Shown one piece after another: positions 36,216 to 45,187 of a stretch of DNA of 64,000 nucleotides. The notes beneath the pieces were generated by a model, which made no database searches, was not told where the DNA came from, and was given only the letters and a program-made list of their open reading frames with translations. This stretch comes from Rothia kristinae NBRC 15354 (GTDB taxonomy: Bacteria; Actinomycetota; Actinomycetes; Actinomycetales; Micrococcaceae): NCBI RefSeq assembly GCF_001570865.1, contig NZ_BCSM01000001.1, forward strand, positions 1 through 64,000. Direction: 5' to 3'. The position numbers were made by a program, and so were the translations under genes. How positions within the stretch are numbered: position 1 is the first letter of the stretch; every line of letters starts with the position of its first letter.

Positions 36216-39200
36216 TCAGCGGAGGTCGGCCAGGCGCTGGGAGATGACCTGGGTGATGCCGTCCCCGCGCATCGAGACCCCGTAGAGAGCGTCGGCGATC
36301 TCCATGGTGCGCTTCTGGTGGGTGATGATGATCAGCTGCGAGGACTCCTGCAGCTCCCGCAGGATGGTCAGCAGGCGCCCCAGGTTCCGGTCATCCAGGG
36401 CGGCTTCCACCTCGTCCATCACGTAGAACGGGGAGGGCCGGGCCTTGAAGATCGCCACGAGCATCGCGATCGCGGTCAGCGAGCGCTCCCCGCCGGAGAG
36501 CAGGGACAGCCGCTTGACCTTCTTGCCCGCGGGCTTGGCGTGCACCTCGATCCCCGTGGTGAGCAGGTCCTGCGGGTCGGTGAGCACCAGCTTCCCCTCC
36601 CCGCCGGGGAACAGGGTCCCGAACACGCGCACGAACTGCTCCTGGGTGTCCGCGAAGGCCTGGGCGAACACGGTGCGCACGTGCTCGTCCACATCCCGGA
36701 TGATCTCCTCCAGGTCCGCCCGGGACCTCTTGAGGTCCTCCAGCTGCTGGGCCAGGTACGTGTGCCGCTCCTCCAGGGCGGCGAACTCCTCCAGGGCCAG
36801 CGGGTTGACCTTGCCCAGGGCCTTCAGGTCCCGCCGGGCCCGCTCCAGGCGCTTCTCCTGGGCCGCGCGCTCGAAGGGCTCCTGCCCCGCGGCTTCCCCG
36901 TCCTCATCCAGCACGGGGATGGGCAGGTGCGGCCCGTAGTCCTCCACGAGGGTCTCAACGGTCAGGGACAGCTCCTCGTGCACGGCTTCGCGCAGGGATT
37001 CCAGGCGGGCCTCGCGGGTGGCCCGTTCCAGCTCCCCGGAATGGGTGGTGCGCCGCAGCTCGTCCAGCTGGTCGCGCTGCTCGCGTTCGTCGGTGCGGGC
37101 CTCGTGCAGGCGGGTCTCGACGGCGGCGCGGCGGGTCTGGGTCTGCTCCCGGATCCGGGAAGCCTCGGTGAGGGAGACCTCGATGCGCTCGGCGACCCGC
37201 GCGATCATCTCCCGCACGCCGCGTCGGGCGCGCAGCCGGGCGGCCTGCCGGGCCTCCTGACGCTGGACCTCGGCGCGGGCGGTGCGCTCGGCGGCCACGG
37301 CCCGGCGGGCGGCCTCCAAGCGCCGTTCGGCCGCGCGCAGCCCGGATTCGGCAGCGCGCACGCCCAGCAGGGCCTCGGTCTCGGCGGTGCGGGCCGCGGC
37401 CGCGGCGTCGGCGGTGCGGGTGCGCTCGGCCTCGGCGGCGTCCACGGCCTCGGTGCCCTCCTGGCGCTGCAGCTCCAGGGCGGCGGAAACCGCGCCCACC
37501 GCCTTCTTCAGGGTCGCGGCCAGCCCCGGCTCCCGGGCATCCAGCTCCTGCAGGTGCTCCCGGGCCGCGGCGAGCTCCTCCTCGGTGGTGCCCACCAGGG
37601 TGCGGGCCCGGGACAGGGCCGCCGCACTGGCAGTGGACTCCCGGCTGATGCGGGCGAACTCGGCGCGGGCGGTCTTGGCCTGCTCGCGGGCGCGGCGGTG
37701 CTCCGCGGAAGCCTCGTCGTGTCCGGCCCGGACCCGCTCGTGGGTCTGCTGCAGTTCGACGACGGCGGCGCGGGCGGCGTCCAGGCGGCTGCGGATCTCC
37801 AGCCCGGTGACGGCATCGGCGGAGCCGCCGCGGGCGGTGTGCGCCTCCAGCACGGTGCCGTCCGCGGCGGCGATCCGCCAGACCGGCCCGGCACCGGCGG
37901 GCAGGTGCCGGCGCAGGGCCTCGGCGGCCGCGGCGTCGGCCACCAGCGCCGTGCGGGCCAGGAGACGACGGATCCGCGGGGCGAGGTCCCCGCCGTCGAC
38001 GGCCCGCGGGGCCCAGTGCGCCGGTATCCCGGCGGCCGCGGCGGCGCGGGCGAGCGGGGCGGGCATCTCGCCGCCGTCGATGTCCCCGTCCTCGGCGGCA
38101 TCCCCCAGGGCGTCATCGGTGAGCACGCTGACCACGCCGAGATCCCGCTGCCGCGCCGTCTCGAGGATCGGGGCGATCCCCTCCCGATCGGCGGATGAGC
38201 TCAGGGCCAGGCCCTCGGCCAGAGGCCCGAGGGCGGCGGCCACGGCCGCGGCGTGCTCGGGGGCGGTCTGCAGGTGCTCGGCCACGGCCACCAGCCGGTC
38301 GGGGAACGCGGCGAGCACGGCATCGGTGCCGTCGGCCGCCGGCATCGCGTCGGTCAGTGCCGCGACGCGGGCTCGGGCGGCGTCCAGCTCCCGCCGGGCG
38401 GCGGCGGCCTCGGCGGCGGCCTCGTCCAGCCGGCGCTGGGTGGTCTCGGTGTGGGCCTCGGCCTGCTCGGAGGCCTCCGCGGCCGCGCGATGGTCCTCCT
38501 CGGAGGGGCCCGCGGCGGCCGTGAGCTGCTCGAGCTGCCCCTGCTGCTCGGCCAGGCGCTCCTCCAGTCGGGCGATCCGCTCCCGCTGGTCCTCGCGGCG
38601 GGAGACCAGCGCCTCGTGCTCGGAGCGGGCGGTGGCCATCCGTCCGCGCAGGGCGGCGATGTCCTCGCGGCGGGCGGCGGCCTGAGCCACCAGGGCCGCG
38701 TGGTGTTCCTGGGCCTCGTCGGCGGCGGCCTCCGCCTCGGCGCGGGTGCGCCCGGCCCGCTCGTGGTCTGCCCGGGCCTGCTCCTGCCGTTCGGTCAGTC
38801 CCGTGAGCTCCTCCTCCAGGCGCCGCACGGCGGCCTCCAGCTGCTCCGGATCCCGCAGGTGCGCCCGGGCCACCGGCGCGGAGGCGGCGCGCACCCGCTC
38901 GTCGGCCAGCTGCGCCAGGGAGGCGAAGCGCTCCGTGGTCTGGGTCAGGGCGTAGTAGGCGTCCCGACTGGCCGCGACCTCGGGGCCCAGCCGGGCGGCC
39001 TCGGCCTCCAGCTCGGTGATCCGGCCCGTGAGCTCCTCGTGCACGGCCTCGGCCCGGCGCAGCCCCTCCTGGGCTTGGGCCAGGGCCTCGGCGTCGGCCT
39101 CCAGGGCGGTGGAGGCCTGCACCCAGTCGTCGGCGAACAGCCGCGCCCGGGCATCGCGCACCTCGTGCTGGATGCGCTGGGCGCGCCGGGCCACCCTGGC

Positions 39201-39824
39201 CTGGCGTCCCAGCGGGGTCAGCTGCCGGCCGATCTCCCCGGTGAGGTCCTCCAGCCGGGAGACGTTGGCCTCCATCGAGGCCAGCTTGCGCAGGGTCTTC
39301 TCCTTGCGCCGCCGGTGCTTGAGCACGCCCGCGGCCTCCTCGATGAACCCGCGTCGCTCCTCCGGGGTCGCGTGCAGGATCCGGTCCAGCTGCCCCTGGC
39401 CCACGATCACGTGCATCTCCCTGCCCAGCCCGGAGTCGGAGAGCAGCTCCTGGATGTCCAGCAGGCGGCAAGATGAGCCGTTGATCGCGTACTCGGAGCC
39501 CCCGCTGCGGAACAGGGTCCGGGAGATCGTCACCTCGGAGTACTCGATGGGCAGGGCGCCGTCGGCGTTGTCGATGGTCAGGGTCACGTGCGCCCGGCCC
39601 AGCGCCTGGCGGGCGGAGGTCCCGGCGAAGATGACGTCCTCCATCTTCCCGCCGCGCAGGGACTTCGCCCCCTGCTCGCCCATGACCCACGCGAGGGCGT
39701 CCACCACGTTGGACTTGCCCGAGCCGTTGGGGCCGACGACGGCGGTGACCCCGGGTTCGAACTCGAAGGTCGTCGCGGAGGCGAAGGACTTGAAGCCGCG
39801 CACGGTCAGGGTCTTCAGATGCAC
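36216..39824 (-). CDS. smc: Chromosome segregation protein SMC
   Basis: 1202 residues from the GTG at 39824 with GGAAGGAG upstream; the open frame extends beyond but the family begins HLKTLTVRGFKSFASATTFEFEPG. The layout is canonical: N-terminal ATPase half with Walker A GPNGSGKS (31-38), coiled coil, a hinge around residues 500-650 (DGTDAVLAAFPDRLVAVAEHLQ and later), a second coiled coil, and the C-terminal half with signature LSGGERSLTAIAML and Walker B FYVMDEVEAALDD. It compacts and segregates chromosomes with ScpAB. It normally sits next to mutM; here the ole operon and a GIY-YIG gene separate them. Confidence 0.97.
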   Translation of the reverse strand: MHLKTLTVRGFKSFASATTFEFEPGVTAVVGPNGSGKSNVVDALAWVMGEQGAKSLRGGKMEDVIFAGTSARQALGRAHVTLTIDNADGALPIEYSEVTISRTLFRSGGSEYAINGSSCRLLDIQELLSDSGLGREMHVIVGQGQLDRILHATPEERRGFIEEAAGVLKHRRRKEKTLRKLASMEANVSRLEDLTGEIGRQLTPLGRQARVARRAQRIQHEVRDARARLFADDWVQASTALEADAEALAQAQEGLRRAEAVHEELTGRITELEAEAARLGPEVAASRDAYYALTQTTERFASLAQLADERVRAASAPVARAHLRDPEQLEAAVRRLEEELTGLTERQEQARADHERAGRTRAEAEAAADEAQEHHAALVAQAAARREDIAALRGRMATARSEHEALVSRREDQRERIARLEERLAEQQGQLEQLTAAAGPSEEDHRAAAEASEQAEAHTETTQRRLDEAAAEAAAARRELDAARARVAALTDAMPAADGTDAVLAAFPDRLVAVAEHLQTAPEHAAAVAAALGPLAEGLALSSSADREGIAPILETARQRDLGVVSVLTDDALGDAAEDGDIDGGEMPAPLARAAAAAGIPAHWAPRAVDGGDLAPRIRRLLARTALVADAAAAEALRRHLPAGAGPVWRIAAADGTVLEAHTARGGSADAVTGLEIRSRLDAARAAVVELQQTHERVRAGHDEASAEHRRAREQAKTARAEFARISRESTASAAALSRARTLVGTTEEELAAAREHLQELDAREPGLAATLKKAVGAVSAALELQRQEGTEAVDAAEAERTRTADAAAAARTAETEALLGVRAAESGLRAAERRLEAARRAVAAERTARAEVQRQEARQAARLRARRGVREMIARVAERIEVSLTEASRIREQTQTRRAAVETRLHEARTDEREQRDQLDELRRTTHSGELERATREARLESLREAVHEELSLTVETLVEDYGPHLPIPVLDEDGEAAGQEPFERAAQEKRLERARRDLKALGKVNPLALEEFAALEERHTYLAQQLEDLKRSRADLEEIIRDVDEHVRTVFAQAFADTQEQFVRVFGTLFPGGEGKLVLTDPQDLLTTGIEVHAKPAGKKVKRLSLLSGGERSLTAIAMLVAIFKARPSPFYVMDEVEAALDDRNLGRLLTILRELQESSQLIIITHQKRTMEIADALYGVSMRGDGITQVISQRLADLR

Positions 39825-39963
39825 GGTGCTCCTTCCACGGCTCACGGTTGCCTGCCCGACGCCGGGCGGGGGCCGAGCCTGCACCACTCTATCGACCCGC
39901 CCCCACCCCGCCGGCGTCGGGTGGCCGCCCGCGGGAAATGACAGGAGCCCACTCCGGGGGCTG

Positions 39964-39969
39964 TAGAGT
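39964..39969 (+). promoter_or_regulatory. Candidate oleA -10 box (TAGAGT)
   Basis: TAGAGT fits TAnnnT. An ATGACA at 39938-39943 resembles a -35 box but is 20 bp away, longer than the usual 17. The predicted leader before oleA would be about 125 nt. The 272-bp gap must also hold the divergent smc promoter, which I could not place. Confidence 0.25.
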
Positions 39970-40096
39970 TGATCAGCGGACTGCCGCGCGTCCGTCTCGT
40001 CCCACCCCGAGGGGTGCGGCGGCAGGGTCGGGGCCGGTCCCCACGATCTTCGGCTCGCACCTGCATCACACCACTTCGTCGCGAAGGCACGATTCA

Positions 40097-41128
40097 TTGA
40101 CCTCTAACTCCTCGATCCGCCATCGGAACTCGTCGCTGCTCTCGGTGACCAGAGTGGAAGCCGAGGAGGTCGTGCCGTCCTCCTGGTTCGATGACCAGCT
40201 GGCGGACACCTACCGCCGCCTGCGCATGCCCCGGGGCCTGCTGGAGCGCCTGGCCGGGATCCGGGAGCGGCGCGGATGGGCCGAGGGCTCCAGCTTCGAC
40301 GACGGCGCGGCCCGCGCCGGACGCGCCGCCCTCGAGCAGGCCGGGGTGGCCCCGGAGCAGATCGGGCTGCTGATCAACGGCTCCGTGACCCGCGACAACT
40401 TCGAACCGGCCGTGGCCGTGGGCATCCACCACGCGCTCGGGCTGCCGCGCCACGCGCTGAACTTCGACATGACCAACGCCTGCCTGGGCTTCGTCAACGG
40501 CATCACCGTGGCCTCCTCCATGATCGACGCCGGGGCCATCGACTACGCGCTGATCGTGTGCGGGGAGGACCCCTCCCCCTGGCACGAGACCGCGCTGCGC
40601 ATGCTCAACCGAGAGGGCTCCACCCGGGACGAGGTGCTCGCTCAGTTCGCGACCCTGACCCTGGGGTCGGGGGCAGCGGCGGCCGTCATCGGTCGCGCCG
40701 ACCGCCACCCGGAGGGCCACCGCATCCTCGGCTCCGTCTCCCGCGCCGGCACCGAGCACAAGGACCTGTGCATCGGCGGGGACGCCGGGCAGGGCATGGC
40801 CACCGACGCCACCGGCCTGCTGACCCACGGGCTGAAGCTGGTCACCGACGCCTGGGAGGAGGCGCACCGGGAGGGCTGGGACTGGACGGACATGGACGCC
40901 TACGTCACCCACCAGATCTCCACCTCCCACACCAACGCCATCGTGGACGCCGTGGGCATCGACCGAGACCGGATCCCGCTGACCTTCCCGTACTGGGGCA
41001 ACGTCGCCGCGGCGGCCCTGCCGATGACCCTGGCCCTGCAGGCCGAGACCCTGGAGCCCGGGCAGCGGGTGCTGTGCATGGGCGTGGGCTCCGGGCTGAA
41101 CACGGGGCTGATGGAGATCGCCTGGTAG
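40097..41128 (+). CDS. oleA: OleA, head-to-head acyl-CoA condensing thiolase
   Basis: 343 residues if it begins at the TTG at 40097. OleA joins two fatty acyl-CoA chains by non-decarboxylative Claisen condensation to a 2-alkyl-3-oxoacid, the first step of long-chain olefin synthesis. Thiolase/FabH-like fold: nucleophile Cys129 in FDMTNACLGFVNGI, active-site His in VTHQISTSHTNAI, and glycine-rich C-terminal MGVGSGLNTGLMEIAW. It is OleA rather than FabH because oleBC and oleD follow in the same operon. No in-frame ATG or GTG lies near the expected N-terminus (NSSIRHRNSSLLSV), so TTG with CGAAGG about 10 nt upstream is the best start; this is uncertain. Confidence 0.9.
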   Translation: MTSNSSIRHRNSSLLSVTRVEAEEVVPSSWFDDQLADTYRRLRMPRGLLERLAGIRERRGWAEGSSFDDGAARAGRAALEQAGVAPEQIGLLINGSVTRDNFEPAVAVGIHHALGLPRHALNFDMTNACLGFVNGITVASSMIDAGAIDYALIVCGEDPSPWHETALRMLNREGSTRDEVLAQFATLTLGSGAAAAVIGRADRHPEGHRILGSVSRAGTEHKDLCIGGDAGQGMATDATGLLTHGLKLVTDAWEEAHREGWDWTDMDAYVTHQISTSHTNAIVDAVGIDRDRIPLTFPYWGNVAAAALPMTLALQAETLEPGQRVLCMGVGSGLNTGLMEIAW

Positions 41129-41172
41129 GGCCCGCAGACCCCACCACCCGAGCAGCGAAAGGCCAGGAGACG

Positions 41173-43932
41173 ATGAGCACGCAGACCCCCGCCCGCCGGA
41201 CCGCGCCCCAGCCGGGGCCCGTGCCGCTGAAGCCGTGGCCGGGGGTGCGCCGCGCGGACAGCCGCACCCTGCGCGTGGTCTCCTCGGCCGCCGTCGACGC
41301 CGGGACCGAGCGGACCTGGCACTACCTGGACAACGCCGCCGAGCTCGCCGAGCGCGGCCTCACCCCCGTGGGAACGCTGCTGTGCGTGCACGGCAACCCC
41401 ACCTGGTCCTACCTGTGGCGGCGCCTGGTGCGCGCCGGGGCGGACTTCGCCCAGCCGTGGCGCGTGGTGGCCGTGGACCAGCTGGAGATGGGCTTCTCCG
41501 AGCGCACCGGGCTCGCCCGCACCCTGGCGGATCGGGTCGCCGACCTCGGGGACTTCACCGCCGCCCTGGGGCTGGACGAGCAGGCCGGGGAGCACGGCGT
41601 GGTCACCGTGGCCCACGACTGGGGCGGGCTGATCTCCCAGGGCTGGGGGGCCGCGCACCCGGGCCTGCACGCCGGGCGCATCCTGACCAACACGGCCCTG
41701 TCCCAGCCGGCCGACGCCGCCGTGCCCGGGGCCCTGCGCCTGGCCCTGCACCCGGCGGTGCACGGGTGGGGCACCCGCTCCACCACCGCCTTCCTGGACG
41801 TGACCCTCGCCCTGCACCGCGGGGACTGGGATCCGGCCGTGAAGGCCGCCTACCGCGCCCCCTACGACGACGCCGAGAAACGCGACGGGATCCGCGGCTT
41901 CGTCGCGGACATCCCGGCGGACCCCGGGCACCGCTCCCACGCGGCCATGCGCGGCATCGCCGAGGCCGTGGCGGGCGATGAGCTGCCGGGGCTGATCCTG
42001 TGGGGTCCGCACGATCCGGTCTTCCAGCAGCGCTACTTCGACGACCTGCTGCGCCGGATGCCCCAGGCGCAGGTGCACCGCTTCGAGAAGGCCGGGCACC
42101 TGGTGGCCGAGGACGAGGACATCGTCCCCCTGGTGCGGACGTGGCTGGCCGAGACGTACGGTGAGGCGGAACCGGTCATCGCCCGGCACCGCCGGGTGCG
42201 CGCCGAGCGGGAGGCCCGCTCCCCGCTGGCCGCGGACTTCCGCCCCATGACCGCCGAGCTGGAGGCCCGCCGGGAGGACGACGCACCGGCCGTCGTGGAC
42301 ATGGGCCGGGTCCGACGCCGCGCGGGATCCGGGCGCCACGGGGCCGCCCCGGTCAAGCGGCGGCTGAGCTGGCGGGAGCTGAACGCCGAGGTGGATCGCA
42401 CCGCCGCGGTGCTGCGCGGACTGGGCGTGCGCCGCGGGGCGCGGGTGAGCCTCATGGTCCCGCCCGGGGCGCGCCTGACCGTGCTGATCTACGCCTGCCT
42501 GCGCGTGGGCGCGGTGATCGTCGTCGCGGACACCGGGCTGGGGCTGAAGGGCCTGACCCGGGCGCTGCGCGGGGCCTCCCCCGAGTTCCTCATCGGCATC
42601 CCGCAGGCCCTGGCCGCCGCGCGCGCCGCAGGCTGGCCCGGGCGGCGGATCCTCGCCGGCTCCGCGGACCCGGTGAGCACCCGTGCGTTCGGGCTGATCG
42701 GAGCCACCGACGACGCCGCCCCGGCCGCCCCGGCCGGCACCCCCTGGGACGCGCCGCGCCCGGAGGATGAGGCCGCGATCCTCTACACCTCCGGGTCCAC
42801 GGGGCCCGCCAAGGGGGTCTCCTACACCCAGCGGCAGCTCAGCGCGATGCGCGACGCGATCCAGCGGACCTACCGGCTTCAGCCGGGTTCGGGGCTGGTG
42901 GCCGGCTTCGCGCCCTTCGCCCTGCTGGGCCCGGCCTTGGGCGCCACCTCGGTGACCCCGGACATGGATGTCACCCGGCCCAAGACCCTCTCCGCCCGGG
43001 CCCTGGCCCAGGCTGCGCAGGCGATCGAGGCGACCATCGTCTTCGCCTCCCCCGCGGCCCTGATGAACGTCGTGGCCACGGCCGAGGACCTCGCCCCGGC
43101 CGAGGCCGAGGCCCTGGGCCGGGTGCGGCTGCTGCTCTCGGCCGGAGCGCCGCTGACCCTGCCGCTGCTGCGCCGGGTCTCCGCCCTGGTGCCACGCGCC
43201 CAGGTGCACACCCCCTACGGGATGACCGAGGCCCTGCCCGTGGCGGACATCTCCCTGACCCAGATCGAGCAGGCCGAGCGCGACGCCGCCTCGGGCATGC
43301 GCGGCGCGGGCGGCGGGGTGTGCGTGGGGGTCCCCGTGCACGGGGCCGAGCTGGCCCTGGGGCTGCTGGACGAGGAGGGGAATCCCTCCCGCGAGCCCTC
43401 CCACGCGGAGCGGCGCACCGGGGAGATCCTGGTCAGCGCCCGGCACATGAAGGACCACTACGACCGGCTGTGGTGGACGGAGCGGGACTCCGCGGCCATC
43501 CCCGGCTGGCACCGCACCGGCGACATCGGGCACTTCGACGCCGCGGGTCGGCTGTGGGTGGAGGGCCGCTTGGCCCACCTGCTGCGCACCCCCGACGCCG
43601 TGGTGACGCCGGTGGCCGCGGAGGCCGCGGCCGAGACTCTCCCGGCGGTGCGCCGGGCCGCGCTGGTGGGGGTGGGCCCGGCCGGTACGCAGGCGCCCGT
43701 CGTCGTCGTGGAGCCCGAACAACGCCGCGGGGTGCACCCGGGGCCGGCCCCGCTGGAGCTGGCCGACGCCGTGCGCGCTGTGGTGCGCGGACGCACCGGG
43801 GTGGTCCCGGTGGCCGTGCTGCAGGTGCCGGAGCAGCCCACGGACATCCGGCACAACTCGAAGATCGACCGCCCGCGCCTGGCCGCGTGGGCCGAGAGCA
43901 CCCTGTCCGGGGGGAAGGTGGCCAAGCCGTGA
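41173..43932 (+). CDS. OleBC fusion: beta-lactone decarboxylase and beta-lactone synthetase
   Basis: 919 residues, ATG with GGCCAGGAG upstream. Residues about 1-320 are an alpha/beta hydrolase of the haloalkane dehalogenase type (OleB): HGNPTWSYLWRRL oxyanion block and nucleophile Asp149 in VAHDWGG, with the acid/base His in FEKAGHLVAEDED. Residues about 325-919 are an AMP-forming adenylate domain (OleC), with the P-loop YTSGSTGPAKGVSYT from 538, TPYGMTEALP, and GWHRTGDIGHFDAAGRLWVEGR; the C-terminal lysine is in NSKIDRPRL. OleC closes a beta-hydroxy acid to a cis-beta-lactone and OleB releases CO2 to give the alkene. In most Gram-negatives oleB and oleC are separate; fusion is the actinobacterial arrangement. 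Confidence 0.92.
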   Translation: MSTQTPARRTAPQPGPVPLKPWPGVRRADSRTLRVVSSAAVDAGTERTWHYLDNAAELAERGLTPVGTLLCVHGNPTWSYLWRRLVRAGADFAQPWRVVAVDQLEMGFSERTGLARTLADRVADLGDFTAALGLDEQAGEHGVVTVAHDWGGLISQGWGAAHPGLHAGRILTNTALSQPADAAVPGALRLALHPAVHGWGTRSTTAFLDVTLALHRGDWDPAVKAAYRAPYDDAEKRDGIRGFVADIPADPGHRSHAAMRGIAEAVAGDELPGLILWGPHDPVFQQRYFDDLLRRMPQAQVHRFEKAGHLVAEDEDIVPLVRTWLAETYGEAEPVIARHRRVRAEREARSPLAADFRPMTAELEARREDDAPAVVDMGRVRRRAGSGRHGAAPVKRRLSWRELNAEVDRTAAVLRGLGVRRGARVSLMVPPGARLTVLIYACLRVGAVIVVADTGLGLKGLTRALRGASPEFLIGIPQALAAARAAGWPGRRILAGSADPVSTRAFGLIGATDDAAPAAPAGTPWDAPRPEDEAAILYTSGSTGPAKGVSYTQRQLSAMRDAIQRTYRLQPGSGLVAGFAPFALLGPALGATSVTPDMDVTRPKTLSARALAQAAQAIEATIVFASPAALMNVVATAEDLAPAEAEALGRVRLLLSAGAPLTLPLLRRVSALVPRAQVHTPYGMTEALPVADISLTQIEQAERDAASGMRGAGGGVCVGVPVHGAELALGLLDEEGNPSREPSHAERRTGEILVSARHMKDHYDRLWWTERDSAAIPGWHRTGDIGHFDAAGRLWVEGRLAHLLRTPDAVVTPVAAEAAAETLPAVRRAALVGVGPAGTQAPVVVVEPEQRRGVHPGPAPLELADAVRAVVRGRTGVVPVAVLQVPEQPTDIRHNSKIDRPRLAAWAESTLSGGKVAKP

Positions 43933-45068
43933 ACCAGCAGGAGCACCGCCGCAGGGGTCATGCCCAAGGCCCCGGCCGGGAGCCCGACACCGCGTGGCGG
44001 GCCCCGGATCCGGACGAGCGCCGGGAGATCCTGCCCGATGCCCGGCTTCCCGAGCCGAACGGGCGCACCGTGCTGGTCACCGGGGCCTCCGGGATGCTCG
44101 GGGCGCGCACCGCGCTGGAGCTGATCCGCCGCGGCTGGAGCGTGATCGCCCTGCAGCGCTCGGACGCCACCGCGGTGCGCAAGTCCCTGCAGGCCAAGGG
44201 CGCCGAGCGCTTCGAGCAGCGCCGCGGCTCGATCACCGACGCCGAGGCCGTGGCCCGGGCGATGGACGGGGCCGATGCGGTGGTGCACCTGGCCGCCAAG
44301 GTCAGCGTCTCCGGGCCGTGGGCCGAGTACGAGGAGGTCAATGTTCGGGGCACCCGGGTGATGGTGGAGATGGCCAAGCGGGCCGGGATCCGCGACTACG
44401 TGCAGATCTCCTCCCCGTCCGTCTCCCACGCGGGCTCCGCCTTTATGGGCCAGCCGAATCTGACCGCCGACCCCGACCACGCGCGCGGGAACTACGCCCG
44501 CTCCAAGGCCTACGGGGAGCTGCTGGCCCTGGAGGCCGACGGCGAGGACTTCCGGGTCGGGGTGATCCGCCCGCACCTGGTGTGGGGCCCCGGGGACACC
44601 CAGCTGGTGGAGCGGATCATGGAGCGGGCCTCCCGCGGCGGGATCCCCCTCCTGGATGCCGGAGCCGCGCTGATCGACACCACCTACGTGGACAACGCCG
44701 CCACCGCGATCGTCCGGTGCCTGGAGCGCCTGGAGACGGTGCACGGGCGTCCCCTGGTGGTGACCAACGGGGAGCCGCGCACGGTGGGCGAGCTGATGGC
44801 GGCGATGTGCCGGGCCGGCGGGGTGCCCGCCCCCACCCGGCGGGTCCCGGCGTCGCTGGCGAAGCTGGCCGGCCGGGTCATCGAGAAGGTCTGGGAGAAG
44901 CGCCCCGGCGAGGATGAGCCGCCGATGACGGAGTTCCTGGCCGAGCAGCTGTCCACCTCCCACTGGTTCGACCAGCGCCGGACGCGCGAGCTGCTGGACT
45001 GGGAGCCCGCGGTCTCCATCGACGAGGGGATGCGCCGCCTGCGCGAGTACTACGCCCCGCAGGCCTGA
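43929..45068 (+). CDS. oleD: OleD, NADPH-dependent 2-alkyl-3-oxoalkanoate reductase
   Basis: 379 residues from the GTG at 43929, which overlaps the oleBC stop as GTGA, so translation is coupled. An extended short-chain dehydrogenase/epimerase fold: nucleotide loop VTGASGMLGARTALEL, DAVVHLAAKVS, Ser in VQISSPSVSHAG and the catalytic YARSK (YxxxK), followed by RPHLVWGPGD. OleD reduces the OleA product to the 2-alkyl-3-hydroxy acid for the OleC domain. An unusual 45-residue N-terminal tail (Gln/Glu/Arg/His/Gly-rich) precedes the fold. All three genes needed for the known pathway are thus present in order; a palindromic repeat follows 22 bp after the stop. Confidence 0.93.
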   Translation: MNQQEHRRRGHAQGPGREPDTAWRAPDPDERREILPDARLPEPNGRTVLVTGASGMLGARTALELIRRGWSVIALQRSDATAVRKSLQAKGAERFEQRRGSITDAEAVARAMDGADAVVHLAAKVSVSGPWAEYEEVNVRGTRVMVEMAKRAGIRDYVQISSPSVSHAGSAFMGQPNLTADPDHARGNYARSKAYGELLALEADGEDFRVGVIRPHLVWGPGDTQLVERIMERASRGGIPLLDAGAALIDTTYVDNAATAIVRCLERLETVHGRPLVVTNGEPRTVGELMAAMCRAGGVPAPTRRVPASLAKLAGRVIEKVWEKRPGEDEPPMTEFLAEQLSTSHWFDQRRTRELLDWEPAVSIDEGMRRLREYYAPQA

Positions 45069-45090
45069 CCCCCGCCGCCCCTTCTGCCGG

Positions 45091-45157
45091 TTTGGGAGGG
45101 GTTTCGGCGTTTGGGAGCGTCCTCGTGGCTCCCAAACACCGAAACCCCTCCCAGATT
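45091..45157 (+). repeat. Dispersed palindromic repeat, copy B
   Basis: Arms 45091-45119 and 45129-45157 around the same GTCCTCGTG loop (45120-45128). It lies between the convergent 3' ends of oleD (22 bp) and the GIY-YIG gene (30 bp). Same orientation as copies A and C. The outermost few bases of the right arm (AGAT) have diverged. Confidence 0.88.
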
Positions 45158-45187
45158 GCCCCTCCGGAGGCCCCGGCGCAGTGGTGG

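Noticed and set aside
34719-38198. Plus-strand frame of 1159 codons across the MFS gene and smc
   Set aside because: It reads the MFS gene in another frame and smc antisense, and runs through the palindromic repeat; no start site or domain.
40097-41128. fabH replacing the one missing from the fab cluster
   Set aside because: Operon context with oleBC and oleD and the OleA-like FDMTNACLGFVNG motif favour OleA.
40900-43854. Minus-strand frame of 984 codons across oleBC
   Set aside because: It is the antisense shadow of a clear OleBC fusion; composition is Gly/His/Gln/Val-rich as expected from reverse-frame GC bias.
41173-43932. oleBC as an assembly error joining two genes
   Set aside because: The frame is continuous with full motifs on both sides and a sensible linker, and fusion is the known arrangement in actinobacteria.
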